From contig JANOMT010000049.1 of assembly GCA_031420415.1 (NCBI GenBank), forward strand, positions 15,890 through 79,889: a stretch of DNA of 64,000 bases, read 5' to 3'. Position numbers and translations under genes: made by a program. The notes under the pieces were generated by a model, which was not told the origin of the DNA, made no database searches, and saw only the letters and a program-made list of their open reading frames with translations. This stretch comes from JANYGA01 sp031420415 (GTDB lineage: Bacteria; Vulcanimicrobiota; Vulcanimicrobiia; Vulcanimicrobiales; Vulcanimicrobiaceae). Numbering within the stretch: the first letter of the stretch is position 1; each line of letters starts with the position of its first letter. Below, in pieces: positions 25,371 through 34,102 of this stretch.

Positions 25371-26513
25371 ATGTGGACGAGTATCGACTTCGAGAGTGAC
25401 GCGGTTCGACTCGTCGTCGATGCGATGCCCGTCGCAATTATCGTTGCGGACGACGACGGCGGTATTCTGCTGGTGAACGCCCATGCGCAGCGGCTCTTCG
25501 GCTACGCGAGAAATGAACTGATCGGACGATCGATCGAGCAACTCGTCCCGGAACGGTTTCACGCGGCGCACCTTACGCTTCGCAGCGCTTTTGCATTTTC
25601 ACCAGCGGAGCGACCCATGGGTGTGGGCCGCGAGCTTTACGGGTTGCGCAAAGACGGAACGGAATTTCCCGTCGACGTCGGGCTCAATCCCGTCGCGAGC
25701 GATTCGACAACACGAACGTTCGTGACGGTGAGCGACGCGACGGAACGCAAAGCGCTCGAACAACACCGATTGCGGAGCGTCATCGAGCTTCAGCGTCGGT
25801 TGAATCTCGAAAACGAACTGGAACGCGAGCATCATCTGACGAGAGCGATGCAGTCCGTTTTTCTGTCGCGGGCTTTCCCACGCGTCCCAGGCATCGCGTT
25901 CGATTCCCTGTACCGGCCACCGACGGATGACGGGCCGATCGGAGGCGATTGGCACGACGCGTTCATGCTGCCGAACGGAATGATGGCGTTGACGATCGGT
26001 GATGTCACGGGGCACGGGCTCGAAGCCGCGCTCGTTATGATGAGCGTCCGAGAAACGCTACGTTCGATCGCGTTATCGACGGAGAAGTCACCCGCCGCCG
26101 TGCTGGAGGCAACGAATCGCATCGTCGCAATGATGCCTGACATTATCACGACAGCAATCGTGAGTTATTATGACGCGTCACGCGGTCGTCTGACGCTTGC
26201 CGCAGCCGGACACCCAGCGCCGATACTCGTTCGGAATACCGTTGCCACGGTCCAGGACGTCCATGGGATACTCCTCGGCGCCGCGCCCAACTCCGCATTT
26301 ACCGACGTGACGATCGACTTATCGGCAGGCGACGTCATCGCTTTTTACACGGATGGGCTCATCGAGGGCGTTCACCGTGCGATCCAAGGAGAGGCGAGAC
26401 TCCTCGAATCGCTATCGACGTATCGTTTCGACGGCTTGGACGCGCTCTTCGACCGAATGCTGATCGAGGGACAGCCCGATGACGCCACCCTCGTGCTCAT
26501 GTGCAAGCAATAA
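25371..26513 (+). CDS. PAS-domain SpoIIE/RsbU-type serine phosphatase
   Basis: The ATG directly follows the ftsH stop, with no gap. Residues 10-130 are a PAS/PAC sensor (VVDAMPVAIIVADDDGGILLVNAHAQRLFGY ... LRKDGTEFPVDVGLNPV). A coiled linker follows, and residues 175-380 are a PP2C-SpoIIE domain with metal Asp residues in GGDWHDAF near 198, GDVTGHGLEAALVMM near 218 and FYTDGLIEG near 325. Such enzymes dephosphorylate anti-anti-sigma factors in partner-switching cascades. No STAS-only or RsbW partner is encoded in the window. The ligand of the PAS domain is unknown. Confidence 0.92.
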   Translation: MWTSIDFESDAVRLVVDAMPVAIIVADDDGGILLVNAHAQRLFGYARNELIGRSIEQLVPERFHAAHLTLRSAFAFSPAERPMGVGRELYGLRKDGTEFPVDVGLNPVASDSTTRTFVTVSDATERKALEQHRLRSVIELQRRLNLENELEREHHLTRAMQSVFLSRAFPRVPGIAFDSLYRPPTDDGPIGGDWHDAFMLPNGMMALTIGDVTGHGLEAALVMMSVRETLRSIALSTEKSPAAVLEATNRIVAMMPDIITTAIVSYYDASRGRLTLAAAGHPAPILVRNTVATVQDVHGILLGAAPNSAFTDVTIDLSAGDVIAFYTDGLIEGVHRAIQGEARLLESLSTYRFDGLDALFDRMLIEGQPDDATLVLMCKQ

Positions 26514-26542
26514 TCGCAACGTCCGTTTATCTTCATGCAATC

Positions 26543-26574
26543 TTCGTAACCTTCTGACGGTCTCGTGCGATAAT
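26543..26574 (+). promoter_or_regulatory. Island promoter, START-like gene at 26640
   Basis: TTCGTA, 20 bp, GATAAT; another TTC is 11 bp upstream (26532). About 33 of 45 positions match the promoter of the paralogue at 49101. Confidence 0.7.
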
Positions 26575-26639
26575 CGATGCATTCCAGCGACTTCGCGTTG
26601 GCGATACTCACTCGCATCACTACGAACGACGGTCATACG

Positions 26640-27152
26640 ATGTCACGACTCATCGCGCACGAGCACATGCAGATTCCCGCCGACGTTGCGGATGCGTATA
26701 TCATCAAAAGCCTGACGGCGCTCGGATCCAATGGTGAACTAGGTTTGCCATTCCGATTACATTTGCGCATGCCGATGCGAGACTTCGGCCTAGCCGGAGG
26801 AGTCGCGATCGAAAAAGATGTCACCGCGTACGTTACGTATCACCTCGATGCAACGCATCGCAATCGAATCGTATCGATCGCCTGGCAAGCCGAAGACGGC
26901 GGTCCATTTCCGAATTTTAAAGGTACGATCGGGACGATCTGCGACGAGGGCGGGCCGGGCAGTATCATCGTGCTCGAAGGCGCGTACGAACCGCCGGGCG
27001 GCATCGCGGGCGAGCTTTTCGATGCGAGCGTCGGATTTTGGATCGCGCGCACGACGGCGCGCGATCTCGTAACACAACTGCGCGATGGCGCCGAGCAGGC
27101 ATACAATCTGCGCGATGTCGATTCGGTACCAAAGCTCGTCACGACGTCATGA
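26640..27152 (+). CDS. START-like protein, island paralogue 2
   Basis: The 170-residue protein is placed at ATG 26640 (MSRLIAHEHMQIPADVADAYI). The earlier in-frame ATG at 26577 lies only 2 nt after the GATAAT box, upstream of any plausible transcription start. It carries GPFPNFKGTIGTICD near 95 and GAYEPPGGIAGELFDASVGFWIARTTARDLVTQL near 120, the same FPxxxGxI and GxYxPPxGxxGxxFD blocks as the other three paralogues. An SRPBCC/START-like fold is inferred. It has its own island promoter. Confidence 0.7.
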   Translation: MSRLIAHEHMQIPADVADAYIIKSLTALGSNGELGLPFRLHLRMPMRDFGLAGGVAIEKDVTAYVTYHLDATHRNRIVSIAWQAEDGGPFPNFKGTIGTICDEGGPGSIIVLEGAYEPPGGIAGELFDASVGFWIARTTARDLVTQLRDGAEQAYNLRDVDSVPKLVTTS

Positions 27153-27207
27153 ACATCAAAGAATTAACGTGAAGTGACGCTGGCTTTTTTTAAAAGAGAA
27201 GCGCACA

Positions 27208-27396
27208 ATGGATTTAGAAAGGTGGTACACCATGATCCGTCATCCACATCGGGGCGCATCTTTCGGTCGGCGCTCGTTCCGCAACGATACCATAACGTTA
27301 ATTGTCCGTTTCCTTACATCGATCGAGCATTTTGTCGAGCGCGGAATCCGCGCGAACGACGTTGGTGCCGAAGACGTCCTCTATAACGGATTCTAA
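27208..27396 (+). CDS. Small hypothetical protein
   Basis: A 62-residue frame starts MDLERWYTMIRHPHRGAS after AAAAGAGAAG, about 9 nt upstream. The C-terminal half has a hydrophobic-helical pattern (TITLIVRFLTSIEHFVERGIRAND). Its end overlaps the convergent usp stop by four bases. The Shine-Dalgarno and lack of any other explanation for this gap favour a real gene, but composition alone does not prove it. No family is recognised. Confidence 0.4.
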   Translation: MDLERWYTMIRHPHRGASFGRRSFRNDTITLIVRFLTSIEHFVERGIRANDVGAEDVLYNGF

Positions 27397-28358
27397 CGTT
27401 CGGCGGGGACGGCCGACAAGCGGGGTGCGACCGTTACGCTGGCGGGAACGACGATGACCGAGACGTTGCTATGGCGCATCACCGCCTCCGTCGTACTGCC
27501 AATAAAAAAACGCTCGAAGTTGCCGCGCTTGTGATTTCCAACGACGATCGCATCGGCATCGTGACCCCGCGCCACTTCGACGATACCCGTTGCCGCATCG
27601 ACGGCGTCGATTACTTCGATAGCGGGGTAGACGTCGCTTGCGTTCGCGTGTTGCGCTGCGGACTCGAGCGCGTCATGCGCCGCTCGACGCATCGCCGTGA
27701 TAAGGTGCGTGGGATCGAACGGCATATCCATGATCGGCTGTATGACGGTCGCCGTATCGACCACGCTACAGTAAACGAGGCGAACCGAACGCTCGCGGGC
27801 TAGAGCGATGGCAATCGCGCTCGCACTCGCACTCGTCGGGGAATCGGACTGATCGAAACCGACGACGATGCGTTGCAGCGGCTTCGCCGCCATCTTCTCG
27901 CGGACGACGATGACGGGAACGAGCGCGTTACGGACGACGCCTTCGGCGACGCTACCAATTAGCGCATGCGATAGACCGGTTCGCGCATGCGTTCCGATGG
28001 CGATCGCGGTCGCTTTCCAGCGCTTCGCGGCATCGAGGATTCCCGCCGCCGGATCGTTCATCGAAAACTCGAGACTGACAGGCACGGGATGATTGGCAAC
28101 ATGTGCGCTCAGCTTCGCAAAAAGGCTAGCGCGACTGCCTTCGAGTGAGGCCACGAGCGGCGCGAGCTCGTTTTCGGGCCTTTTCGCCGCCGTCTCGAGT
28201 TGGATTATCGCATTGACCGGGACATCCGAAATGTGGACGACCACGACGTCTCCCGCATATTGTTGCGCGAGCGCGAGGGCCTGCTCGAGCGCGATTTCGG
28301 CCGCGGGCGAAGTATCATAACCGACGACGATACGGGCGAACGGATTGGCGAGTACCAT
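27393..28358 (-). CDS. Tandem universal stress protein (UspA)2
   Basis: The 321-residue protein starts MVLANPFARIVVGYDTSPAAEIALEQ; the frame is open further upstream but that extension is Arg/Ser-rich and lacks Usp character. Domain 1 (5-150) ends IGTHARTGLSHALIGSVAEGVVRNALVPVIVV, domain 2 (155-310) ends VGNHKRGNFERFFIGSTTEAVMRHSNVSVIVV. The second Gly motif is altered (NHKRGNFERF), so only domain 1 may bind ATP in the usual way. Upstream on the same strand are two TTCAC half-sites 11 bp apart. Confidence 0.93.
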   Translation of the reverse strand: MVLANPFARIVVGYDTSPAAEIALEQALALAQQYAGDVVVVHISDVPVNAIIQLETAAKRPENELAPLVASLEGSRASLFAKLSAHVANHPVPVSLEFSMNDPAAGILDAAKRWKATAIAIGTHARTGLSHALIGSVAEGVVRNALVPVIVVREKMAAKPLQRIVVGFDQSDSPTSASASAIAIALARERSVRLVYCSVVDTATVIQPIMDMPFDPTHLITAMRRAAHDALESAAQHANASDVYPAIEVIDAVDAATGIVEVARGHDADAIVVGNHKRGNFERFFIGSTTEAVMRHSNVSVIVVPASVTVAPRLSAVPAER

Positions 28359-28396
28359 GGCGCAAACTTTCTTTCGGCGAAAGGATCGCTCATAGC

Positions 28397-28425
28397 GTCG
28401 TACGTCGCTGTGAAGGGACGGTGAA
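28397..28425 (-). promoter_or_regulatory. Tandem TTCAC operator, usp at 27393
   Basis: On the minus strand TTCACC and TTCACA lie 11 bp apart, followed by TACGAC 17 bp after the first hexamer. The half-sites fit the island motif; the -10 spacing does not, as at the CuA gene. Confidence 0.45.
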
Positions 28426-28437
28426 CACGCGAGGAAA

Positions 28438-29550
28438 TTACGCGTGAATTCTGCTTGGCGTTTGCGTCGAAAGAAACCACTTGAGGACGGCTTCGCGCGT
28501 GACGATCCCGACGAACGAACCGCCATCGTCGACGACCACGAGTTGACCGTGTTTTGCTTTATTGAGGCGTTGTAAGGCCTCCGTCGCGTCCACGCTCGCC
28601 GCGATAACCGGCAGGTCGTCAAAGCGATCCATGATGGCCGTTACGAAGGTCGTTTCTATGTCGCTCGGCGCAACGGTGCGGAAGTTGTCGAGCGTCACGA
28701 GCCCGATGATACGGCCACCCACCATCACGGGCGCGGCAACTGCGCCCGCTGCAATCATCGCGTCGAGCGCCTGGCGAGCGGTTACGTCGGCCGCGAGAGT
28801 AATGGTCGGCGCGGTCGCAAGTTCGCGCACGGCATGTCCACGCGCCGTCGTCACGAGGCGCAACTGGGCTTCTTCCGCGCTGCCCGCCTGCAAGAGAAAC
28901 CAGCCGATGAACGTCATCCAGAGGCCGCCGCCAAATCCACTCGTAAACGTACTGTAGATCCCGTACGCGATGAAAAACCACGCGAACACGCTACCGATAC
29001 GCACGCTCAAGTGCGTCGCACGCGCACGATCGCCCGTCGCTTTCCACAAGAGCGCGTGTAGGACGCGACCGCCATCAAGTGGGAATGCTGGGAGAAGATT
29101 GAAAACTCCGAGCACCGCGTTTGCGCCGGCGAGGTAACGAAAGACGGTCGATAACGGATCCGATAGGGCCGACACGAGGCTTAAGCCGTAAAAAAGCGCG
29201 GCCAAAACAAAACTCGCGAGCGGACCGACGAACGAGATCCACGCCGCCGCCGGTGCGTTGTTCGCCTCGCCCTCGAACCGAGAGACGCCGCCGAACATGA
29301 AGAGCGTGATACCGCTGACGGGAATCCCGTTCGCGCGACCGACGAGTGAATGCGCGAGTTCGTGAATGAGGATGCTCGCAAAAAAGAGTAGTGCGCCGAG
29401 CGTTGCGAGGATCACGCGCTGCGACGGCGATACGTTTACGTGGTGAAAAGGTCCCAGATCGTTCGAAAGTGACCACACGACGAGCGCGAAAATGAAGAGC
29501 CAACTCGCGTGGATGGTGATATCGATGCCGAAAATTTTCGCAATGCGCAC
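28438..29550 (-). CDS. Site-2 protease with two CBS domains (Rv2625c/Rip3-like)
   Basis: The 370-residue protein starts at GTG 29550 (MRIAKIFGIDITIHASWLF), 6 nt after GATAGT, so the transcript may be leaderless. The membrane zinc protease core has HELAHSLVGRANG near 60 (HExxH) and NLLPAFPLDGGRVLHALLW near 155, the N-x2-P-x2-P-L-D-G-G variant of the NPDG motif. Six helices are plausible. Residues 245-365 form two CBS repeats (TARQALDAMIAAGAVAAPVMVGGRIIGLVTLDN ... DATEALQRLNKAKHGQLVVVDDGGSFVGIVTRE) that may sense adenylates. The same architecture exists in the DosR-regulon protein Rv2625c. It is divergent from the SulP gene. Confidence 0.93.
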   Translation of the reverse strand: MRIAKIFGIDITIHASWLFIFALVVWSLSNDLGPFHHVNVSPSQRVILATLGALLFFASILIHELAHSLVGRANGIPVSGITLFMFGGVSRFEGEANNAPAAAWISFVGPLASFVLAALFYGLSLVSALSDPLSTVFRYLAGANAVLGVFNLLPAFPLDGGRVLHALLWKATGDRARATHLSVRIGSVFAWFFIAYGIYSTFTSGFGGGLWMTFIGWFLLQAGSAEEAQLRLVTTARGHAVRELATAPTITLAADVTARQALDAMIAAGAVAAPVMVGGRIIGLVTLDNFRTVAPSDIETTFVTAIMDRFDDLPVIAASVDATEALQRLNKAKHGQLVVVDDGGSFVGIVTREAVLKWFLSTQTPSRIHA

Positions 29551-29626
29551 ATAGGTACTATCTCCACGGAACGAGCTTTGGAAACAGCAGGCGCGCCTAG
29601 GCTGTGAAGAAAGCCGTTTACGTGCC

Positions 29627-29658
29627 TTCACACGCGGTGGACTCGTTTCGGTTAGCAT
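29627..29658 (+). promoter_or_regulatory. Island promoter, SulP gene
   Basis: TTCACA, 20 bp, TAGCAT. The ATG (29672) is 13 nt after the -10 box, leaving a leader of only about 7 nt. The sequence GTTTAC just upstream may be a degenerate second half-site. Confidence 0.65.
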
Positions 29659-29671
29659 TCGGCCTGAAGTC

Positions 29672-31405
29672 ATGAAATTGCGACGATCCAATCACGAGCC
29701 TGGGCACCAGTCGCTGGAGCGAACTGCGCTCATCGAAAAGTGGATGCCACGCTCGATCGAATGCCTCCGAGATTATTCGCCCAAGAAGTTCTTCCAGGAT
29801 CTCGTCGCCGGCATCACCGTCGGACTCGTGGCGCTTCCACTCGCGATGGCATTCGCAATCGCATCCGGAGTGGCACCGCAAGCTGGGATTTATACCGCCA
29901 TCGTCGCGGGCTTTTTGATATCTGCGCTCGGCGGTTCGCGTTTGCAGATCGGTGGCCCGACAGGCGCCTTCGTCGTGATCGTCGCCGGAATCGTCGTCCG
30001 GTTTGGCCTCAACGGTCTTGCCCTCGTGGGCATCATGACCGGCGTTATTCTGCTCGTTATGGGACTGACCGGCCTCGGAACCGCCGTAAAATATATTCCG
30101 AGACCGGTGATAACGGGCTTCACGAACGGCATCGCACTCCTCATCGCCTCAACACAGATCAAGGATTTCTTCGGCCTCGTTACGCCACACGTCCCGGGAG
30201 ATCTCATAGGCCGGCTAACGGTGCTGGTAACATTCGCGACGACGGTTCACTGGCAAAGCATCCTCATTTCTGTTGGCACGCTCGTCGTCATCCTCGCTTT
30301 ACCGCTCATCACGACGCGCATTCCCGGATCCATCATCGCGCTCTTGTTATCGACAGCGGCGGTCGTCGTATTTCATCTCGGGGTGCCTACGATCGGGAGC
30401 GCATTTGGTGGCATTCCGGCCGGCTTTCCTCATTTTGTGCTGCCCGCGTTGCAAGTCTCGCAAATCGGACCTTTGCTACCGTCTGCCTTCACGGTCGCGT
30501 TTCTCGCGGCAATCGAAAGCTTATTGTCAGCGGTCGTCGCCGACTCGATGAGCGGCGATCGGCATAAGTCGAACGTCGAACTGATGGCGCAAGGCATCGC
30601 AAACATCGTCTCGCCGCTCTTCGGCGGTATTCCGGCGACCGGTGCCATCGCGCGCACCGCAACGAATATCCGATCCGGAGCACAAACTCCGATCTCGGGC
30701 ATGATTCACGCTGCCACCCTTCTTATAATTCTCTTGGTAGCCGCGCCCCTCGTCAAGTTCATTCCGCTCGCCGCGCTGGCTGCGGTCTTGATGGTGGTCG
30801 CCTATAACATGGGCGAATGGCACGAAATCGGTGCGATCGTGCGACTCTCGAAAGCCGACATTGCGGTTTGGGCCACGACGTTTGCCCTTACCGCATTCGC
30901 CGATCTTTCTGTGGCTGTGGGTGTCGGGATCGCGCTTGCCGCGCTGCTCTACATCTATCGCATCGGTGAAACGACAACGGTATCGGCGGTCACGCCGGAA
31001 TATCTCGCTGACGGCTTCTCCCATATCTTGCAAGATAAAGTCATTCCGCCGTACGTCACCGTCTTGCGTATTCACGGGCCGTTCCTTTTTGGAACGACCG
31101 ACAAGCTCGAAGAATCGACGAAAGATCTCGACAAGCTCGCGGACGTCGTCGTCCTGCGACTGCGCAACATGACGGCATTAGACGCAACCGGAGTGCATGC
31201 TCTCGAGCGTCTCTCCAATCGTCTGCGAGCGGCTGGAAAGACGATGCTCCTTTGCGGTGCGATGGCGCAGCCGGCAAAGCTCCTATCGCGTTCGCAATTT
31301 GCCGCACGTCTCGGTCCTGAAAATATTTGCCCGAACATCGAAGCTGCACTCGAACGCGCTCGTCAACTCGTAGATGCCGCCACAGAGGTCGTCATCTCGC
31401 AATGA
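29672..31405 (+). CDS. SulP-family anion transporter with STAS domain
   Basis: The 577-residue protein begins with a cytoplasmic segment, then the SulP core: DLVAGITVGLVALPLAMAFAIASGV near 48, LGGSRLQIGGPTGAFVVIVAGIV near 85, and TGFTNGIALLIASTQIKDFFG near 148, with about twelve to fourteen helices to residue 435. The STAS domain follows (about 460-560: VLRIHGPFLFGTTDKLEE, LRNMTALDATGVHALERL). SulP proteins carry sulfate, bicarbonate or other anions; the substrate cannot be read from the sequence. Confidence 0.94.
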   Translation: MKLRRSNHEPGHQSLERTALIEKWMPRSIECLRDYSPKKFFQDLVAGITVGLVALPLAMAFAIASGVAPQAGIYTAIVAGFLISALGGSRLQIGGPTGAFVVIVAGIVVRFGLNGLALVGIMTGVILLVMGLTGLGTAVKYIPRPVITGFTNGIALLIASTQIKDFFGLVTPHVPGDLIGRLTVLVTFATTVHWQSILISVGTLVVILALPLITTRIPGSIIALLLSTAAVVVFHLGVPTIGSAFGGIPAGFPHFVLPALQVSQIGPLLPSAFTVAFLAAIESLLSAVVADSMSGDRHKSNVELMAQGIANIVSPLFGGIPATGAIARTATNIRSGAQTPISGMIHAATLLIILLVAAPLVKFIPLAALAAVLMVVAYNMGEWHEIGAIVRLSKADIAVWATTFALTAFADLSVAVGVGIALAALLYIYRIGETTTVSAVTPEYLADGFSHILQDKVIPPYVTVLRIHGPFLFGTTDKLEESTKDLDKLADVVVLRLRNMTALDATGVHALERLSNRLRAAGKTMLLCGAMAQPAKLLSRSQFAARLGPENICPNIEAALERARQLVDAATEVVISQ

Positions 31406-31485
31406 CGGCGCCGTGAGACGTTCCCTCACATCGTCTTCTCACGCCAGCTGTAAGCTCGTTGCGTCTACCGCGGAATGGGGCGACG

Positions 31486-32190
31486 ATGAAAATTAGCAGC
31501 GGAACTGAAATTTTCGACATTGATGGCAGCCGCGCGCCGCTCTTTCGGGATCGTCGTGAAGCGGGACGGTTGCTCGCGGCAAGCCTCACGGATTACGCCG
31601 GGCGAAAGGACGTTATCGTCCTCGCACTTCCGCGCGGCGGGGTCCCGGTCGCATTTGAGATCGCGACGTCGCTGCGTGCGCCGCTCGATGTCTTAACCGT
31701 CCGCAAGCTCGGCGTCCCCGGGCACGACGAGTACGCGATGGGGGCGATCGGTAGCGGCGGTATCGAGATGGTGAACCACGACGTGGTCGAAGCGCTAAAA
31801 ATTCCGAGTAGCGTGATCGCCGCGATCGCCGCGCGCGAGAAGCGCGAACTCACTCGGCGCGAGCTCGCGTACCGCGACCACCGAACGTACCCGCATGTCG
31901 CCGGGAACGTCGCGATCGTTGTCGACGACGGTATAGCGACAGGCGCGTCCATGCTCGTCGCGGTGCGAGCGCTTCGCGCAAAGCACCCGGCAAAGATCGT
32001 CGTAGCCGTTCCCGTCGGATACGAAGGCAGTTGCGCCTTGTTGCGCCAGGATGCAGACGAAATCGTCTGCTACGCAAGCCTCGAACCGTTCGGCGGCGTC
32101 GGCGCTTCGTATGAGAATTTCGCCCAAGTGGGCGATGACGAAGTTCGCGCGCTCCTGGCCCGGTCCGATACTTTGCGGTCCGCATCATGA
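31486..32190 (+). CDS. Phosphoribosyltransferase-like protein
   Basis: The 234-residue protein starts MKISSGTEIFDIDGS. Residues 22-210 form a type I phosphoribosyltransferase fold: RDRREAGRLLAASL, VIVLALPRGGVPVAFEIA near 47, and the PRPP loop VAIVVDDGIATGASMLVA near 145. In mycobacterial Rv2030c, a DosR-regulon protein, this domain is fused to an erythromycin-esterase domain; here the two are adjacent genes 16 bp apart, which suggests they act in one pathway. The real substrate is unknown. An ATG nine codons earlier is possible. Confidence 0.92.
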   Translation: MKISSGTEIFDIDGSRAPLFRDRREAGRLLAASLTDYAGRKDVIVLALPRGGVPVAFEIATSLRAPLDVLTVRKLGVPGHDEYAMGAIGSGGIEMVNHDVVEALKIPSSVIAAIAAREKRELTRRELAYRDHRTYPHVAGNVAIVVDDGIATGASMLVAVRALRAKHPAKIVVAVPVGYEGSCALLRQDADEIVCYASLEPFGGVGASYENFAQVGDDEVRALLARSDTLRSAS

Positions 32191-32206
32191 CGGTACCCGG
32201 CCGCGC

Positions 32207-33523
32207 ATGACCACCGTCGAAATCCTCCGCCTCGAAGCGAACGCGAGCGCTCGCGCTACGGATACCTATGCGGAGTTGCTTCGGGACATCGGTCGTGCCG
32301 ACGTCGTGCTGATCGGCGAGGCGTCGCACGGGACTCACGAGTTCTACGACGAGCGCGCGCAAATCACGAAGCGGCTCATCTCGGAGTACGGCTTCCGCGC
32401 TGTCGCCGTTGAAGCTGATTGGCCGGATGCGCTTCGCGTCAACCGTTTCGTTTTCGGTCAGGAAAGAGACCGGGATTCCGAAGAGGCGCTTCGCGGATTC
32501 TTGCGCTTCCCGACGTGGATGTGGCGCAACGCCGACGTCTTGGATTTCGTCGGATGGCTTCGGGATCGGAACGACCGTCTTCCCAAAGAGCGCGCCGGCT
32601 TTTACGGACTCGACCTCTTCAGCCTGCGGACATCGATCGATGCCGTCATCGCATATCTGGATCGCGTCGATCCGCCGGCAGCGGAGCGCGCACGCCGCGG
32701 ATACGCATGCTTCGACCTCGTCGGTGATCCCGCCGAGTACGGGTACGCGGTGGAACTCGGATTGCAGCCTTCGTGTCGTGATGAAGTTACGCGAGAGCTT
32801 CTCGAATTGCGACGGCGTGCGGCTGACTACGTGCACTTGGATGGCGCGGTTGCGGCGGATGAATATTTCTACGCCACTCTGAACGCTGGCGTCGCCCAAC
32901 ACGCGGAAGAGTATTATCGTACGATGCTCGACCCAGGTGTGTCATCGTGGAATCTGCGAGATCGGCACATGTTCGAGACGCTCGAGCGGCTTGCATCGCA
33001 TCTCGAGCGCAATGGACGACCCGGAAAGATCGTCGTCTGGGCGCATAACTCCCATGTCGGCGATGCGGGCGTTACCGACATGGGGCGTCGGGGTGAAATC
33101 AACATCGGCTCGCTCACCCGCTCGCGCTACGGCGCGCGCTCGCGTCGCATCGGTTTTACCACGTTTAGCGGAACCGTGAGTGCCGCGCCCGACTGGGGCG
33201 CGCCCGTCGAGCGCAAAATCGTCCGCGAAGCTCCTGCGGGAAGCTACGAAGAGCTCTTCCATCGCATCGGCGTTCCGAGGTTTTTGCTGAAATTCGACAA
33301 TAGCGCCGTTCGCGCCGCCTGTCACGGTCCGTTGCTCGAACGCGCGATCGGCGTCATCTATCGACCGGAAACGGAGCGACAGAGCCACTACTTTTCTGCG
33401 GATCTTGCGGAGCAATTCGATGCGGTCATTCACATCGATCACACCCGGGCCGTCGAGCCGCTCGAGCGAACGCCGAAGTGGGCGACGGGCGAAGTAGCCG
33501 AGACGTTCCCAACGGGGATCTAA
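32207..33523 (+). CDS. Erythromycin esterase-family protein
   Basis: The 438-residue protein starts MTTVEILRLEANASARATD. Family blocks are VVLIGEASHGTHEFYDERAQITKRLI near 33 (catalytic His and Glu region), VAVEADWPDALRVNRFVFG near 68, FLRFPTWMWRNADVLDFVGWLRDRN near 103 and IVVWAHNSHVGDAGVTDMGRRGEINIGS near 278 (second His). Members of this branch are widespread and most do not hydrolyse macrolides. The link to the phosphoribosyltransferase gene, seen also as a fusion in Rv2030c, argues for a conserved joint function in stress. Confidence 0.93.
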   Translation: MTTVEILRLEANASARATDTYAELLRDIGRADVVLIGEASHGTHEFYDERAQITKRLISEYGFRAVAVEADWPDALRVNRFVFGQERDRDSEEALRGFLRFPTWMWRNADVLDFVGWLRDRNDRLPKERAGFYGLDLFSLRTSIDAVIAYLDRVDPPAAERARRGYACFDLVGDPAEYGYAVELGLQPSCRDEVTRELLELRRRAADYVHLDGAVAADEYFYATLNAGVAQHAEEYYRTMLDPGVSSWNLRDRHMFETLERLASHLERNGRPGKIVVWAHNSHVGDAGVTDMGRRGEINIGSLTRSRYGARSRRIGFTTFSGTVSAAPDWGAPVERKIVREAPAGSYEELFHRIGVPRFLLKFDNSAVRAACHGPLLERAIGVIYRPETERQSHYFSADLAEQFDAVIHIDHTRAVEPLERTPKWATGEVAETFPTGI

Positions 33524-33564
33524 TTCATACACACAACCACAAAACTAACATTGAGGTCTAGAAA

Positions 33565-34068
33565 ATGCCGCACCTTACCGAAACGACAAGTCATGAACTT
33601 CTGCGCCGAAAGGGGATCGATGTCAAGCCTGCCGATGAGGTACAACACCCGAGTATCGGCAAGCTCGACCGCGCCGTCGCAACGGTGACACTCGACCGGG
33701 ACGCTCGAGACGATACGACGATTCGGCTCGACCTGTTGCAGCAGTCGGCGCAACGCCTCATCCCACTTTCGGAACGCGACGCCGAGTCGATGGTAACCGA
33801 GTTGCACGCCGAAGGCGCGCTGCATGGGGGCGAGCGGGTCAGGCTCATGCTCGCACACGTACTGGTGATGCTCTCAGAAGTTTTTACCGAAAACAAACTC
33901 GTGAAGATGGTCGTTACGCCGCTCATTCTGTGGGACGGCGGCTATCGTGTCGACGGTGTCCAGATCGAGTCGCTCCATCCGATCCATCTAAACGAGCCGC
34001 CGAAAAACAACGGACGTGGAGGAGGGCCGACGACCTTCCGGCCTCCGACCGGCGCACGCCGCAGATAG
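33565..34068 (+). CDS. Degenerate ACD-beta-like (ATP-grasp_5 C-terminal) protein
   Basis: The 167-residue protein starts MPHLTETTSHELLRRKGID at an ATG with GAGG at about 9 nt. From residue 45 on it follows the layout of the C-terminal half of ATP-grasp_5 domains of ADP-forming acyl-CoA synthetases (RAVATVTLDRDARDDTTIR ... LIPLSERDAESMVTELHAEG ... LVKMVVTPLILWDGGYRVDG). The same order occurs at the C-terminus of the full synthetase encoded at 41233 and in the protein at 51267; both short proteins end HPIxLN. ATP-binding elements are missing, so it is probably not an enzyme but a binding or regulatory subunit. The assignment is mine from pattern only. Confidence 0.6.
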   Translation: MPHLTETTSHELLRRKGIDVKPADEVQHPSIGKLDRAVATVTLDRDARDDTTIRLDLLQQSAQRLIPLSERDAESMVTELHAEGALHGGERVRLMLAHVLVMLSEVFTENKLVKMVVTPLILWDGGYRVDGVQIESLHPIHLNEPPKNNGRGGGPTTFRPPTGARRR

Positions 34069-34102
34069 ACCTTATCTTATCGATCGAGCAAGAACTTACA
34101 GG

